Notes: generated by a model from the sequence alone, not told the origin. Shown: positions 52,171 to 61,332, counted from the first letter of the stretch. The stretch is 64,000 nucleotides of DNA from an uncultured Phycisphaerales bacterium (GCA_905480395.1 CAJQQE010000053.1:43252-107251); one strand, 5' to 3'. Translations and numbers: made by a program.

Positions 52171-53192
52171 GAGAGGCTCCCGCGGCGCAGGAGCAGCCAG
52201 AGGAATACCGGGCCGCCCACCAGCGAGGTCACGACCCCCACGGGGAGTCGCCCGCCACCCAGATCGATGAATTGGCGAACCGCATCCGCACCAAGCAGCA
52301 CGCCCGCGCCCGCCAGCACGGTTCCGGGTACTAAGAGATGGTGCCGCGGGCCGACCAGAAGGCGAGCCGCGTGCGGTGCCAGCAGGCCAACGAAGGCGAT
52401 TGGTCCGACCAAGACGACTGATGCCGCGGCGAGCAGGCCGCCGCCGAGCAGCAGGCCATGTCGAAGCCGATCAATCGGAACCCCGACGCTCCGTGCTTCG
52501 TCCTCAGTCAGACATGCGGCATCCAGGGCGGCAGCGAATTTGAATCCCAGACCAAGGCCGACCATCACCAAGCCGCCAGTCGTGGCAAGAAGCCACCACG
52601 GCGAGACTTCTGGAATTCGCCCCATCATCCACGACACAAGATCGCCTCGAACCCCGTTGGGCACCAAGTGCTGAAGCAACATGATTCCGGCGGCGAAGGT
52701 GGCACTGGTGATCACGCCGCAAAGGACCAGGGTCACCGGATCGAACGTCCCCAGCCTTCGCGACAACAACCAGACCACGCCGATGGCCAGGAGAGAACCC
52801 AGTGCCGCCGCGGGCATGCCAGCGAACGCCAGCAACACGCCGCCCACGCCACCGAGAATGCCACCGGCAAGACTCATCCACGTCGCGGTCATCAGGCCAA
52901 AGCCCGCTCCGCTGGACACTCCTAAGACCCAAGGGCTCGCGAGGGGGTTCCGCAGCAAGACCTGAAAGCAAAGCCCCGAGAGCCCGAGACCCGCGCCCGC
53001 CAGCACCGCGGCCGTCGCCGCCGAACTTCGAATCGTCAGTATCTCAAATGCCGGGAGCCCGAACTGCATCACCACACCGCCGGTCTCATCGATGGACCGA
53101 CCGATCAGCAATCGAGCAAGCACGACCACGCCACAGATCACCGCTAAGCCCAGGAGTCCTCGACCGCCAGATCTCCGATCAAATCCTGTCAC
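52167..53192 (-). CDS. ABC importer permease (FecCD/BtuC family)
   Basis: 341 residues with about 9-10 hydrophobic segments. Family motifs are GAGLGLSGLCFQVLLRNPLASPWVLGVSSGA (quoted in two overlapping parts: GAGLGLSGLCFQVLLRNPLA and LASPWVLGVSSGAGFG), which match G-A-x-L-A-x-S-G-x-x-x-Q-x-x-x-R-N-P-L-A-x-P-x-x-L-G. Further motifs are GSLLAIGVVWLLSRRLGTFD and a C-terminal GPIAFVGLLAPHAARLLVGP coupling loop. The GTG start at 53192 overlaps the stop of the binding-protein gene (GTGA). It forms the membrane channel of the importer. Confidence 0.95.
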   Translation of the reverse strand: MTGFDRRSGGRGLLGLAVICGVVVLARLLIGRSIDETGGVVMQFGLPAFEILTIRSSAATAAVLAGAGLGLSGLCFQVLLRNPLASPWVLGVSSGAGFGLMTATWMSLAGGILGGVGGVLLAFAGMPAAALGSLLAIGVVWLLSRRLGTFDPVTLVLCGVITSATFAAGIMLLQHLVPNGVRGDLVSWMMGRIPEVSPWWLLATTGGLVMVGLGLGFKFAAALDAACLTEDEARSVGVPIDRLRHGLLLGGGLLAAASVVLVGPIAFVGLLAPHAARLLVGPRHHLLVPGTVLAGAGVLLGADAVRQFIDLGGGRLPVGVVTSLVGGPVFLWLLLRRGSLS

Positions 53193-54064
53193 GGCGTCAC
53201 CTCTGGGGTGAGGCCCTGCGATGACCCAACGAGGAGTTCTCGCAGACGATCCACCACTTGAGAAATCCGAGAACTCGGTTCAAAGGAATCCGGGCCAAGG
53301 AGCACTTCGAAACGCGGCGTCGTTTTCCAGGGAAGCGATCGAAGCATCGCCAATCGACGGCCGTCATCCACGCTCGCCAGCACGAGTACGACAACCGGCG
53401 GCTCTAAAGAAATCAACTCCTCGACGCCAGCGTCGATCCAGCCTGGCCGTCGAACGAGATTCCGTCCCCCGGCCGCCGTCATGACCTCGTCGAGATACGT
53501 TTCGCGACCGACCAGTCCGAATGGATCGACGGAATGAAGCATCACCAGATCGATCTTCGAATCGTCGACGCTCGTTGACTCCGCGGCCTCGCTCACCGCC
53601 CGCCTGATGAACTCGGTCTGCTGCATCCAGGCCCGCTCCGATGACCCACCAATGACGCCGCGAGCCCCGAGCGCCCGCACGACCGCAGTGATGTCATCGA
53701 TGCCGTCAAGACGTTGGGCGATGACGTCGAAGCCAATTCGCCGTTGCAATTCAAGAATCGATGGATCCAACCCGGAGGCCGGTGGCTGAACCAGAACAAG
53801 ATCGGGCTTGGCCACCAGGAGTAGTTCCGCATCGGGGCCTTCGAGGGTTCCGATGACCGTGGCGTTCTCAACCCCGCGGCACCACGGTGTTCGGCCGACC
53901 AAGAGATCCGGGTCACCAAGGTCCACCACCGTCGTGGTCATTGCGGGTGACAAGCTGACGATCCTCGCGATCGGGCTCCGAGGCTCCGAGAGGGCCGCCT
54001 CGGTCGGCGCCGCATCTCCATCGCACCCGGCGGTGACCAGAACCGCCAAAAGCAGGGAGAGCAT
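53189..54064 (-). CDS. ABC importer substrate-binding lipoprotein (BtuF/FepB-like)
   Basis: 291 residues from the ATG at 54064, which begins the lipoprotein signal LSLLLAVLVTAGCDG with Cys14 as lipidation site; the frame extends upstream but without signal features. It is a helical-backbone binding fold: IARIVSLSPAMTTTVVDLGD, LLVGRTPWC, LEGPDAELLLVAKPDLVLVQ, GRETYLDEVMTAAGGRNLV and a C-terminal DRLRELL. These are BtuF/FecB signatures (S-L-S-P-x-x-T, D-x-V-G-R-T, P-D-L-V-L). It captures the ligand outside the inner membrane for the permease/ATPase encoded downstream. The operon is divergent from the coiled-coil protein gene. Confidence 0.92.
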   Translation of the reverse strand: MLSLLLAVLVTAGCDGDAAPTEAALSEPRSPIARIVSLSPAMTTTVVDLGDPDLLVGRTPWCRGVENATVIGTLEGPDAELLLVAKPDLVLVQPPASGLDPSILELQRRIGFDVIAQRLDGIDDITAVVRALGARGVIGGSSERAWMQQTEFIRRAVSEAAESTSVDDSKIDLVMLHSVDPFGLVGRETYLDEVMTAAGGRNLVRRPGWIDAGVEELISLEPPVVVLVLASVDDGRRLAMLRSLPWKTTPRFEVLLGPDSFEPSSRISQVVDRLRELLVGSSQGLTPEVTP

Positions 54065-54228
54065 CCAACAGAAGTCGTTCCGTGGCCGGCCATCGACCGT
54101 TTGAACAGCGCGTGAGCACCACCCGCCCCTTTCGGGCGGAAGCAAACCTGGCGCGAATGTTCTGGTCAAAGGAGGCATTGAGACGAATCAATACAGTACC
54201 GCCCCTGTCATCTCCGGAAGGGAACTCC

Positions 54229-55077
54229 ATGGCGCTTCTTCAATCCGTTCGTCGCTGGTTCACGCGAGACCAGCCGTTAGACCTCGAAGTCTCCAATCTG
54301 ATCACCGAGCCGATGCCCGCGTCGCACGAGGCTGCCGGGGCGGAATCTGGCTTCAAGTCCGCAAGAGTTTCCACCACCACAATGGTGGACGATCTTGATC
54401 AGGCAGAATCGGCTCGCTTTGCTGAAAAGGAGCCTGACGAGTCGTTGGTTGACCTCGAAACACCGGTTTCGTCCGTCCGCCCCCCTCGCCCATTGCCTTC
54501 CGAACCGTCAGCTTCGAGCTCATTGGCTTCCACTCCATCAGACGTCACCCCATTGGCGTCGATGAATCGGATCGAAGGGGCCATCAACGAAGGCCGCGCG
54601 GCCCAGGACCGCATCGCCGAATCGGTTTCCAACCTCCCCCGAGCGATTTCCGCCCTCGACCAAGCCGCGGCTCGCCAGCAGCACGTTCTGGACCTCTTGG
54701 AGGGCCTTGCGAGTCATCATCAGGACCAGGCAGGCCGGTCGACCGTGGCCATCGAGCGGATGACCGAATCGATCGAACGAAGTCACGAGGTCACCGGGCT
54801 CGTCCAACGCCAGTTGGACGCGAATCATCAAACAGCGATCGAAACGGTCGCTCGGCTTGACCAAGTCAGCCACGCCATTTCGGAGAGCAATCAGACCAGC
54901 CGCGCCGTCGGCGAGGCGATGGCCGCCATGATCAACGAGATCCGCGATCGCGACCAGGCTCAGGAGGAACGTGCCGGCGTGCTGCAGGGATGGATCGTGG
55001 CGAGTGTCGTTGGGTGCATCGCCGCGTCTGCCGCCGCGTTAGCGCTGGCTTGGGCGGTGATGGGCGTCCAAGGATAA
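54229..55077 (+). CDS. Coiled-coil protein with C-terminal membrane anchor
   Basis: 282 residues from the ATG at 54229 (AGGGA 5 nt upstream). Residues 1-25 are basic and amphipathic (RRWFTRDQPLDLE). About 30-140 is a Pro/Ser-rich disordered linker. About 145-255 is a helical coil with heptad-like patterns and repeated His/Gln (AARQQHVLDLLEGLASHHQD, MTESIERSHEVTGLVQRQLD). A hydrophobic C-terminal helix follows (WIVASVVGCIAASAAALALA). The topology resembles tail-anchored scaffolds or a methyl-accepting-like coil, but no signalling motif is present. It is divergent from the importer operon and ends at a terminator. Confidence 0.65.
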   Translation: MALLQSVRRWFTRDQPLDLEVSNLITEPMPASHEAAGAESGFKSARVSTTTMVDDLDQAESARFAEKEPDESLVDLETPVSSVRPPRPLPSEPSASSSLASTPSDVTPLASMNRIEGAINEGRAAQDRIAESVSNLPRAISALDQAAARQQHVLDLLEGLASHHQDQAGRSTVAIERMTESIERSHEVTGLVQRQLDANHQTAIETVARLDQVSHAISESNQTSRAVGEAMAAMINEIRDRDQAQEERAGVLQGWIVASVVGCIAASAAALALAWAVMGVQG

Positions 55078-55090
55078 ACGCCCCCTTTTT
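55062..55090 (+). terminator. Short terminator overlapping the stop codon
   Basis: GGGCGT (55062-55067) pairs with ACGCCC (55078-55083), followed by CCTTTTT. The stem includes the last codons of the coiled-coil protein gene. Confidence 0.5.
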
Positions 55091-55210
55091 CTGACGTCCT
55101 GCCGGGGCCGCGGGGCCATGCTCTTGCTGGCACAACGAGTTTCAAGCATCCTCAATGAGCCGCGGGCATGCACTAGGATGCCCTGAGGCAGGCAACAGCA
55201 CTCACAAGAC

Positions 55211-55290
55211 ATTCGATGGCATCCGATGACCTGCGATGACCTGCAATGACCTCCGATGACCTCCGATGACCTGCGATGACCTGCGATGAC
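55211..55290. repeat. Tandem 10-bp repeat array
   Basis: Seven units of CT[GC]CGATGAC-type sequence (55221-55290) plus one degenerate unit before them. There are no spacers, so it is not CRISPR. It sits between convergent genes, 5 nt past the stop of the ABC exporter gene. Confidence 0.85.
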
Positions 55291-55295
55291 CTGTC

Positions 55296-57233
55296 TCAAC
55301 CTGGCATCAGCTGCGTCTGGGCCAACCGACGATAGACCTCGCAACGACCCATCAGTTCCGAATGGGTACCGACATCCATCGTTCGGCCTTCGTCCATGAC
55401 CACGATTCGATCCGCGGCGAGAACCGTGCTCAATCGGTGTGCAATCACCACGAGTGTTCTTCCCGATCGAAACTTGGCGATGGCCAGATTGATTTGCTCT
55501 TCGCTCTCGGCGTCGATCTGACTGGTGGCTTCGTCCAGAATCAGGAGCGAAGGCTCCCGGAGCAGCGCCCGAGCAATGACGATGCGTTGACGCTGCCCGC
55601 CCGACAGAGACGTGCCCAGCTCCGCCACCGGAGTCTCGTACGCCAAAGGCATCGCCTCGATGAAGGCACTGGCATGGGCCAGGCCAGCCGCGGCGCGGAT
55701 CGCCTCATCACTGACGTCCAACCCGAAAGAGATGTTCTCACGGATGGTCCCGCTGAAGAGCACCGTCTCCTGGGTCACCACCCCGATCTGATTCCGAAGG
55801 CTCTCGAGCCGGATCTCGCGGAGGTCATGCCCATCGATCGACACGGTTCCCGAAGTTGGATCAAAGAGCCTGGGCAGCAGCGCCAACAACGTGGTCTTGC
55901 CACAGCCGTTCGGGCCCACGATCGCCACATGTTCTCCAAAACGAATCTCCAGATCGATGCCTTGAAGCGAATCGCGGTCGGCTCCCGGATACCGAAATCG
56001 AACCCCTTCGAATTGGATCGACTCCGAGTGCCTGAGAAGGTCAGGACGATCCTGAGTGTCCTGATGTTCATCCGGGATCGCCAGCAATTCTTCGAGTCGT
56101 TCGGCGGGGGCCGCAGAGGCTTGAATGTCATTCACCAGACCAGCGAGCGGTTTGAGGCTTCCTCCGGCAACGCCCAATGCTGCGAGCGAGAGCATGAAGG
56201 AGTCGAAGTCCATCTTCCCATCGAGAATCTGCCGGGCCGCGAGCGTCGCAAGCCCAATCAGGACGAAGACTGCGAGCATTTCAATCAGCGGCGAGGAGAT
56301 CGCCCTCGCCGTTCGCACCCGGAGTTCTTCGCGGAGTACGTCCTGATTGGCGACCTCGAAGCGAATACCCGCCAACGATTCCGCGGTCGCGGTCTTGACC
56401 GTGCGGATACCTTGAATCGCCTCGTTGGAAACCCGAAGAAGATCCTCTTGTGCGACCAACGCCGCTCGAGTGGCGTGGCGGATCCTCCGCCCAAGTTTTC
56501 TCAGAATGGAGGCCAGAACCGGCGCGACCAAGAGGGCCACGATGGTCAGTCTCCAATCAAACCAGACTGCCGCCGCAAAAGCCGCGAGCCCCTTGGTCAA
56601 CTGCGAAACCGTCTTACTGGTGAGCGCGAGCATTCCACTCTGCAAAGCCATCGAGTCTTTGTTGATGCGACTCACCAGTTCAGCCGCGCCACGGCGTTGA
56701 ACTTCCCCGAGTGGCATCGCGAGCGCATGCTGGAAGGTTTCGGTTCGCACCTCTGCGACCGCACGGTTACTGAGTTCGAGGGCGAGGAACTGATGAAGAA
56801 AGTTTGCCGTCGCACCGAAGATTGTGAGGATCGCCAAGCCCACCATGATGACGACCACCGCATGGAACGGACTGGTGGGAAGAAGTTCGACGAGGCTTTC
56901 GGGGATCGTGAATCCCGGCCGACTCGCGTTGTATTGCGAGATGAGCTGCGCGACGGTTTCCTTTGACCGGCCCTCGAGAATAATTCGGAGCAGCGGCCCC
57001 ATGCTGACCAGGCCGATGCCGAGCCCGCCCGCCGAGAAAATCGCGCAGAAAATCGATCCGGCGAGAAGCCAGGGATGCCGCAGAAGTCTCGGAAGTAAAT
57101 GTCGAAGACCGTCCATCGAGTGATCAGAGCCGCCGTGGTCGAGGAGATCGAGGCCTTGAAGTTTCCCGGAGTCGGGCGCCGGGTCGGAAACGTCGGAGGA
57201 TACGGGAAGAGCCTCGGCGACGCGGACGTCCAA
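55296..57233 (-). CDS. ABC exporter, MsbA-like (fused membrane and ATPase domains)
   Basis: 645 residues from a TTG at 57233, 8 nt after the aroA stop; an ATG at 57116 removing 39 residues is a good alternative because the first membrane helix begins shortly after it. Six membrane segments lie within about 50-370. The NBD (about 410-645) has VRFRYPGADRDSLQGIDLEI, Walker A GPNGCGKTTLL, Q-loop QIGVVTQETVLFSGTIRENI, signature GTSLSGGQRQRIVIARALL, Walker B LLILDEATSQID and switch His in IAHRLSTV. Homodimers of this type export lipids (lipid A core), peptides or drugs. The substrate is not identifiable. Confidence 0.9.
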   Translation of the reverse strand: MDVRVAEALPVSSDVSDPAPDSGKLQGLDLLDHGGSDHSMDGLRHLLPRLLRHPWLLAGSIFCAIFSAGGLGIGLVSMGPLLRIILEGRSKETVAQLISQYNASRPGFTIPESLVELLPTSPFHAVVVIMVGLAILTIFGATANFLHQFLALELSNRAVAEVRTETFQHALAMPLGEVQRRGAAELVSRINKDSMALQSGMLALTSKTVSQLTKGLAAFAAAVWFDWRLTIVALLVAPVLASILRKLGRRIRHATRAALVAQEDLLRVSNEAIQGIRTVKTATAESLAGIRFEVANQDVLREELRVRTARAISSPLIEMLAVFVLIGLATLAARQILDGKMDFDSFMLSLAALGVAGGSLKPLAGLVNDIQASAAPAERLEELLAIPDEHQDTQDRPDLLRHSESIQFEGVRFRYPGADRDSLQGIDLEIRFGEHVAIVGPNGCGKTTLLALLPRLFDPTSGTVSIDGHDLREIRLESLRNQIGVVTQETVLFSGTIRENISFGLDVSDEAIRAAAGLAHASAFIEAMPLAYETPVAELGTSLSGGQRQRIVIARALLREPSLLILDEATSQIDAESEEQINLAIAKFRSGRTLVVIAHRLSTVLAADRIVVMDEGRTMDVGTHSELMGRCEVYRRLAQTQLMPG

Positions 57234-57241
57234 ACCGCCAA

Positions 57242-58564
57242 TCAGTGCTTGAGGCGGTCCAATTCCTCCCAGAATCCGGGATGGCTCTTCGCCACGCAGC
57301 CAGGATCCTCAATTTCGAGATCGCCGATCAACGAGCCGATGACCGCAAAACTCATCGCGATTCGATGGTCGTCCCAGGTACCGATGCGAATCGGCGAGGC
57401 CGGCGACGGGTGGCCAACGGGCCGAGGGGTTACCCCGATCGTGCCAAGATTCTCTGACACCTCGCAGCCGATCTTCCGCAACTCGACCGCCAATGCCGAG
57501 ATGCGATCCGACTCTTTCACCCGAAGCGTCTCAAGCCCCGTGAACCGAGATGGCGAATCGGCGATGGAGGCCAACGCCACCAGCCCGACCGCCGCGTCCG
57601 GAAATGCCGAGCCATCGAGTTGAACTCCATGAAGCCGGGGTGGCCCAGAGACCACCACCTGACGGTCGGTCGCCTCTACTTTCGCGCCGAACGACTGCAG
57701 GGCCAAGAGTGCCGCCAGATCGGGCTGTCGACTTTGCCGACCAAGGCCGTTGATCTCGACTCTTGATCCTGGTTGTCCAGCCGCGAGCATGGCTGGATAG
57801 ATGGCACTCGAGGCGTCGGCCTCGATCTCCACGTCGAAACTTCCGACGGTCTGGCTCGGAATCTCGATTCGCAGCAGCCCGCCATCCTCTGATCGTTCGA
57901 CGGTCGTTCTGACGCCGGCCTGCGTCAGTGCCACCAAGGTCAAATCAAGGTAGGTCTCGCTGGTAGGCGGTGCCGTGAATTGAATCACGACCCCACGCCG
58001 AGTGAACGGCGCGACGAGCATCACCGCCGAAACAAACTGGCTGCTGGCGGTCTTCCCGACGCGCAACGCTCCACCTTCCAGCCCCGCCGCCGGTTTGACG
58101 AGGACCGGTAGTCGGCCTTCAACATCAAGATGTTCAACGTGGCCACCGAGTTGCCGGACGAACTCAACACCCTCATCAATCGGCCGCGCCCGCATTCGGG
58201 GAGCGCCGTCAATTTCGACGGGGAGCCGCGCCAGCGCTGCCGCAGCGATCATGAAGCGGGTCGGTGTTCCGCCTGCACCAAGATCAATCGAACCACCACC
58301 TGGAAAGCGGCCATCGCCCCCGTCGAGCCGAAGAACCTCGCCCTCCGGACGGACGATTCCACCCAATGTTTCGATGGCGGCGAGAAGCCGATTGGTATCT
58401 TCAGCGCGGAGCGGATGCCGCAACACGCCTTCTCCACGACATAACGTCGCCAAGATCAGGAACCGATTCGTCAGACTTTTCGATCCTGGCGAACGAACCG
58501 ACGCGACCAGTGGCCCGGTCAGCCGGGAGACGACCTTCGAACTCCCTGGTGCCGGTCCGTCCAA
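57242..58564 (-). CDS. aroA: 3-phosphoshikimate 1-carboxyvinyltransferase (EPSP synthase)
   Basis: 440 residues from a TTG at 58564, right after the GroES-like stop. It transfers the enolpyruvyl group of PEP to shikimate-3-phosphate in aromatic amino-acid synthesis. Motifs are GSKSLTNRFLILATL (S3P binding), GAGGTPTRFMIAAAAL (PEP loop, T in place of the second hydrophobic residue), KTASSQFVSAVMLVAP, EADASSAIYPAMLAAG and the C-terminal LRVKESDRISALAVELRKIG, IGTWDDHRIAMSFAV with the catalytic D-D-H-R. The G-A-G-G-T-P loop has no G-to-A change, so the glyphosate-sensitive type is expected. It is in an apparent operon between groES-like and ABC exporter genes. Confidence 0.95.
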   Translation of the reverse strand: MDGPAPGSSKVVSRLTGPLVASVRSPGSKSLTNRFLILATLCRGEGVLRHPLRAEDTNRLLAAIETLGGIVRPEGEVLRLDGGDGRFPGGGSIDLGAGGTPTRFMIAAAALARLPVEIDGAPRMRARPIDEGVEFVRQLGGHVEHLDVEGRLPVLVKPAAGLEGGALRVGKTASSQFVSAVMLVAPFTRRGVVIQFTAPPTSETYLDLTLVALTQAGVRTTVERSEDGGLLRIEIPSQTVGSFDVEIEADASSAIYPAMLAAGQPGSRVEINGLGRQSRQPDLAALLALQSFGAKVEATDRQVVVSGPPRLHGVQLDGSAFPDAAVGLVALASIADSPSRFTGLETLRVKESDRISALAVELRKIGCEVSENLGTIGVTPRPVGHPSPASPIRIGTWDDHRIAMSFAVIGSLIGDLEIEDPGCVAKSHPGFWEELDRLKH

Positions 58565-58566
58565 GA

Positions 58567-58887
58567 TCAGGATTCCCGTCGAAACACGGCGACCACATCC
58601 TCAACGGGCACCACGAAGAGACGATTGTCACCTTCGAAGTCCACCGGCACGCCTTGTTTGGGATTGAAGAGCACTCGATCGTATTGTTTGATCGGATAAT
58701 CTTCGTCGCGATCGATCTGACAACTGATCGAGACGATCCGCCCGGTCAAGGTCGGAATCTCGATCTTGTCCGGGAGATGAATCCCCACCTTCGTGATCTT
58801 TTTGTCCTCATCCTTGCGAATGAGCACGCTCATGCCGATTGGCTCGACGACTTCGATGGAGTCTTTTCGTGTTGAACTGCTTGCCAT
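58567..58887 (-). CDS. GroES-like co-chaperonin
   Basis: 106 residues from the ATG at 58887; the frame is open upstream but the GroES fold starts here. Features are VVEPIGMSVLIRKDEDKKIT for the first strand (usual form I-x-P-L-x-D-R-V), PTLTGRIVSIS, KQYDRVLFNPKQGVPVDFEG (KxGDxV-like) and a final LFVVPVEDVVAVF, close to the canonical E-x-D-I-L-A. The mobile loop (about 22-38) is DEDKKITKVGIHLPD, which lacks the usual G-G-I-V-L tripeptide in clear form. No groEL gene is adjacent. It is the first gene of the aroA operon and divergent from apt. It could be a divergent GroES paralogue. Confidence 0.75.
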   Translation of the reverse strand: MASSSTRKDSIEVVEPIGMSVLIRKDEDKKITKVGIHLPDKIEIPTLTGRIVSISCQIDRDEDYPIKQYDRVLFNPKQGVPVDFEGDNRLFVVPVEDVVAVFRRES

Positions 58888-58996
58888 GATCGAATCATAC
58901 GACGCGGACGGCCCTTTGGGTTCAGTTCCTTCGCCGGAACCCGCTCGGCGGCTCATTTTCGAACCTCTGCAGGCATCGGGGGGGTAGCATTCGTCT

Positions 58997-59524
58997 ATGA
59001 CTGATCCGATCCATAACCTTCGATCTCTGATCCGAGATATCCCCGATTTTCCCAAGCCGGGCATTGTCTTCAAGGACATCACGCCTCTGCTGGCCGATCC
59101 CGCCGGACTCGCGATGGCCGTCGAGGTCATGGCCAATCCTTTCCGGCATGATCGAGTCGACCTGGTCGTCGGAGCGGAAAGTCGCGGATTTATCTTCGGA
59201 ACCGCGATCGCCCAATCACTCTCCTGTGGGTTCGTGCCGATTCGGAAGCCCGGAAAGCTGCCCGCCGAAACCGCCAAAGCCACCTATGACTTGGAATATG
59301 GTTCGGATACTTTAGAAGTCCACATCGATGCGATCAAACCCGGACAGCGTGTGCTGATGGTCGATGATCTCCTGGCCACCGGAGGCACCATGTGTGCCTG
59401 CATCGATCTGGTCCGTGGCCTTGGCGCCGACATTGCCGCCACCGCATTCCTCATCGAACTCACCTTCTTAGAAGGCCGGCAAAAACTCGGCGACGTCCCG
59501 ATCCACGCGGCGATCCAATATTGA
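58997..59524 (+). CDS. apt: Adenine phosphoribosyltransferase
   Basis: 175 residues, the normal length. It makes AMP from adenine and PRPP. The N-terminal block is LIRDIPDFPKPGIVFKDITP. The ESRGFIFGTAIAQ loop binds adenine; RKPGKLPAET follows; the PRPP motif is VLMVDDLLATGGTM. The ATG at 58997 starts 109 nt from the divergent GroES-like gene. It is convergent with the DUF4190-like gene 11 nt away. Confidence 0.96.
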   Translation: MTDPIHNLRSLIRDIPDFPKPGIVFKDITPLLADPAGLAMAVEVMANPFRHDRVDLVVGAESRGFIFGTAIAQSLSCGFVPIRKPGKLPAETAKATYDLEYGSDTLEVHIDAIKPGQRVLMVDDLLATGGTMCACIDLVRGLGADIAATAFLIELTFLEGRQKLGDVPIHAAIQY

Positions 59525-59535
59525 TGCCGACAGAC

Positions 59536-59823
59536 TCAGGGCCCCGGCGGGATCTGCATGGTTCCCACACCACCAGCCAGAAGCCCGAAGAACCCGACGA
59601 AAAGGACGACGCCGGCAATCTGTAAGACCAACAAGATCGTTCCAATGATCCCACAGATATAGCCCGCTTGGGTCGATGTGCGACCTTCCGGATCACGCTG
59701 GCCAGCATCGATTTCCGCGAGGTCGCCCCGTCCCATGAGAATGGCCACGATTCCGAGCGGAGCGCAAACGATCATCGAGAGAATGCCGAGCGCGAGTATG
59801 AGGGATCCTCGATCGGGTTTCAT
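59536..59823 (-). CDS. Small DUF4190-like membrane protein
   Basis: 95 residues from the ATG at 59823 (another ATG two codons earlier). It has two hydrophobic segments: SLILALGILSMIVCAPLGIV (about 6-28) and GYICGIIGTILLVLQIAGVV (about 54-80), with GRGDLAEIDAG and Q-R-D-P-E-G-R between. This is the pattern of DUF4190: two helices around a polar loop, where the first helix is followed by I-L-M-G and G-D-x-x-x-I. Function unknown. Confidence 0.7.
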   Translation of the reverse strand: MKPDRGSLILALGILSMIVCAPLGIVAILMGRGDLAEIDAGQRDPEGRTSTQAGYICGIIGTILLVLQIAGVVLFVGFFGLLAGGVGTMQIPPGP

Positions 59824-60106
59824 GGCCAATTCCAGATTGAGCGTTTTTGCGTGGGCTTGCGGGTGACCGGCGACCCGGAACCGACCCTTCGATGCTCGAC
59901 CGGGTCAGCCTACCGATTTTTCCGGACACAACGCAATTTTCGTGCTTCGACGCTCGGATTTGGACCTTCCACCGAGCATCCCTCATTCGCTCGCTGAGCC
60001 GCTCAGGAAGGGTACAATTAGCATTCGAATACCGGTTCGCGCCACGGCCCCGCCGACGCCCCGATCCGGATGTCTTTGTTCTCGTTTTGCCTCCCAGGAT
60101 CAAGTC

Positions 60107-61306
60107 ATGACCACTGCTCGTTCGACGCCGACAACATCAGGCGCCACCACCACCGACCCCCTCCAACTCATTGACGTGGACCATGTCCGGTTCTTCGTCG
60201 GCAACGCCAAACAGGCGTCGATCTTCTACGCCCACACCTTCGGATTTGAAGTCAGCCAGATTGCCGACCTCACCACCGGAAGCCGCGAGACTGCCCGTTA
60301 TCTCCTCACCCAGGGCAATATTCGATTCATCCTCGAGACGCCCCTCTCGCCAACTCATCCGATCAACGACGAACTTGCTCGTTTCGGCGATGGCGTCAAG
60401 GACATTGCCTTCAATGTTCACGATGCGGAAAAGGCCTTCGAACGCGCCGTCTCCAATGGCGGAACGCCGGTTGGAGAACCGCGGACCACCAGCGATGATC
60501 GGGGCGCCGTGACAATGGCAACCATCAAGACCTACGGCCGCGCGGTCCATACCTTCGTCAGCCGAAGCGGCGACTATGCCCTTCCGAAACTCAAGCAGGG
60601 CGGCCTGTTCTCACCCGAATTTACCGCGGTTGACTTCGCCCTCAACGCCTACAACCGCGAAAACCCCTGCGGCCTCCAGTTCGTCGATCACTGCGTCGGC
60701 AACGTCGAGGAAGGGAAGATGAATCATTGGGTTGAGTTCTACGAGAACGTCTTGGAATTCAAGATGTTCAAGCACTTCGACGATGCCGACATTTCGACGG
60801 AGTACTCGGCCCTCATGTCAAAGGTCATGGCCTCGGGCAACCACCTCATCAAGATGCCGATCAATGAGCCCGCGCAAGGGAAGAAGAAGAGCCAGATTCA
60901 GGAGTACTTGGAATGGCACGACATGATGCCTGGCGTCCAGCATCTCGCCCTGCGAACCAACGACGAACTCTCCTCCGTCGCAGAACTGAGACGCCGTGGC
61001 GTTGACTTCCTTTCCTTGCCCGACAGCTACTACGAAGCGGTCTGGAAGCGGGTCAACAGCGTGCTCATCGAGCATGGACACGATCCAGTCAAGGAAGATC
61101 ACGAACGTATTCGAGACCTTGGAATCCTGGTCGATGCCGACGACGAGGGGTATCTGCTTCAGCTCTTCACCAAGCCCCTGCAGGACCGCCCCACGCTCTT
61201 CTTCGAGATCATCAGTCGTCGCGGCAGCCAGAGTTTCGGCAAAGGGAATTTCAAAGCCCTGTTCGAAGCGCTCGAGGTCGAACAAGATCGACGCGGCAAC
61301 CTGTAG
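60107..61306 (+). CDS. hppD: 4-hydroxyphenylpyruvate dioxygenase
   Basis: 399 residues from the ATG at 60107 (AGGA 8 nt upstream); the longer open frame to 59942 is a non-coding extension. It converts 4-hydroxyphenylpyruvate to homogentisate in tyrosine catabolism using Fe(II) and O2. Two vicinal-oxygen-chelate halves are visible. Metal ligands are His195 (LQFVDHCVGNV), His279 (PGVQHLALRTND) and Glu367 (TLFFEIISRRG). The C-terminal gate helix GSQSFGKGNFKALFEALE is present. No homogentisate dioxygenase gene is nearby. It is transcribed alone and ends at a strong terminator. Confidence 0.95.
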   Translation: MTTARSTPTTSGATTTDPLQLIDVDHVRFFVGNAKQASIFYAHTFGFEVSQIADLTTGSRETARYLLTQGNIRFILETPLSPTHPINDELARFGDGVKDIAFNVHDAEKAFERAVSNGGTPVGEPRTTSDDRGAVTMATIKTYGRAVHTFVSRSGDYALPKLKQGGLFSPEFTAVDFALNAYNRENPCGLQFVDHCVGNVEEGKMNHWVEFYENVLEFKMFKHFDDADISTEYSALMSKVMASGNHLIKMPINEPAQGKKKSQIQEYLEWHDMMPGVQHLALRTNDELSSVAELRRRGVDFLSLPDSYYEAVWKRVNSVLIEHGHDPVKEDHERIRDLGILVDADDEGYLLQLFTKPLQDRPTLFFEIISRRGSQSFGKGNFKALFEALEVEQDRRGNL

Positions 61307-61332
61307 CCCCAGCCTCGAGTCTTCCCCCGTTG

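Noticed and set aside
53050..54230. Cobalamin riboswitch upstream of the importer operon
   Set aside because: The 164 nt between 54064 and 54229 are too short and show no B12-box-like sequence.
55211..55290. CRISPR array
   Set aside because: The repeats are directly adjacent 10-mers without spacers, and no cas genes are present.
55362..56966. 534-codon plus-strand frame opposite the ABC exporter
   Set aside because: It is antisense to conserved ABC motifs, and its composition (R, H, D, E-rich) is that of a shadow frame.
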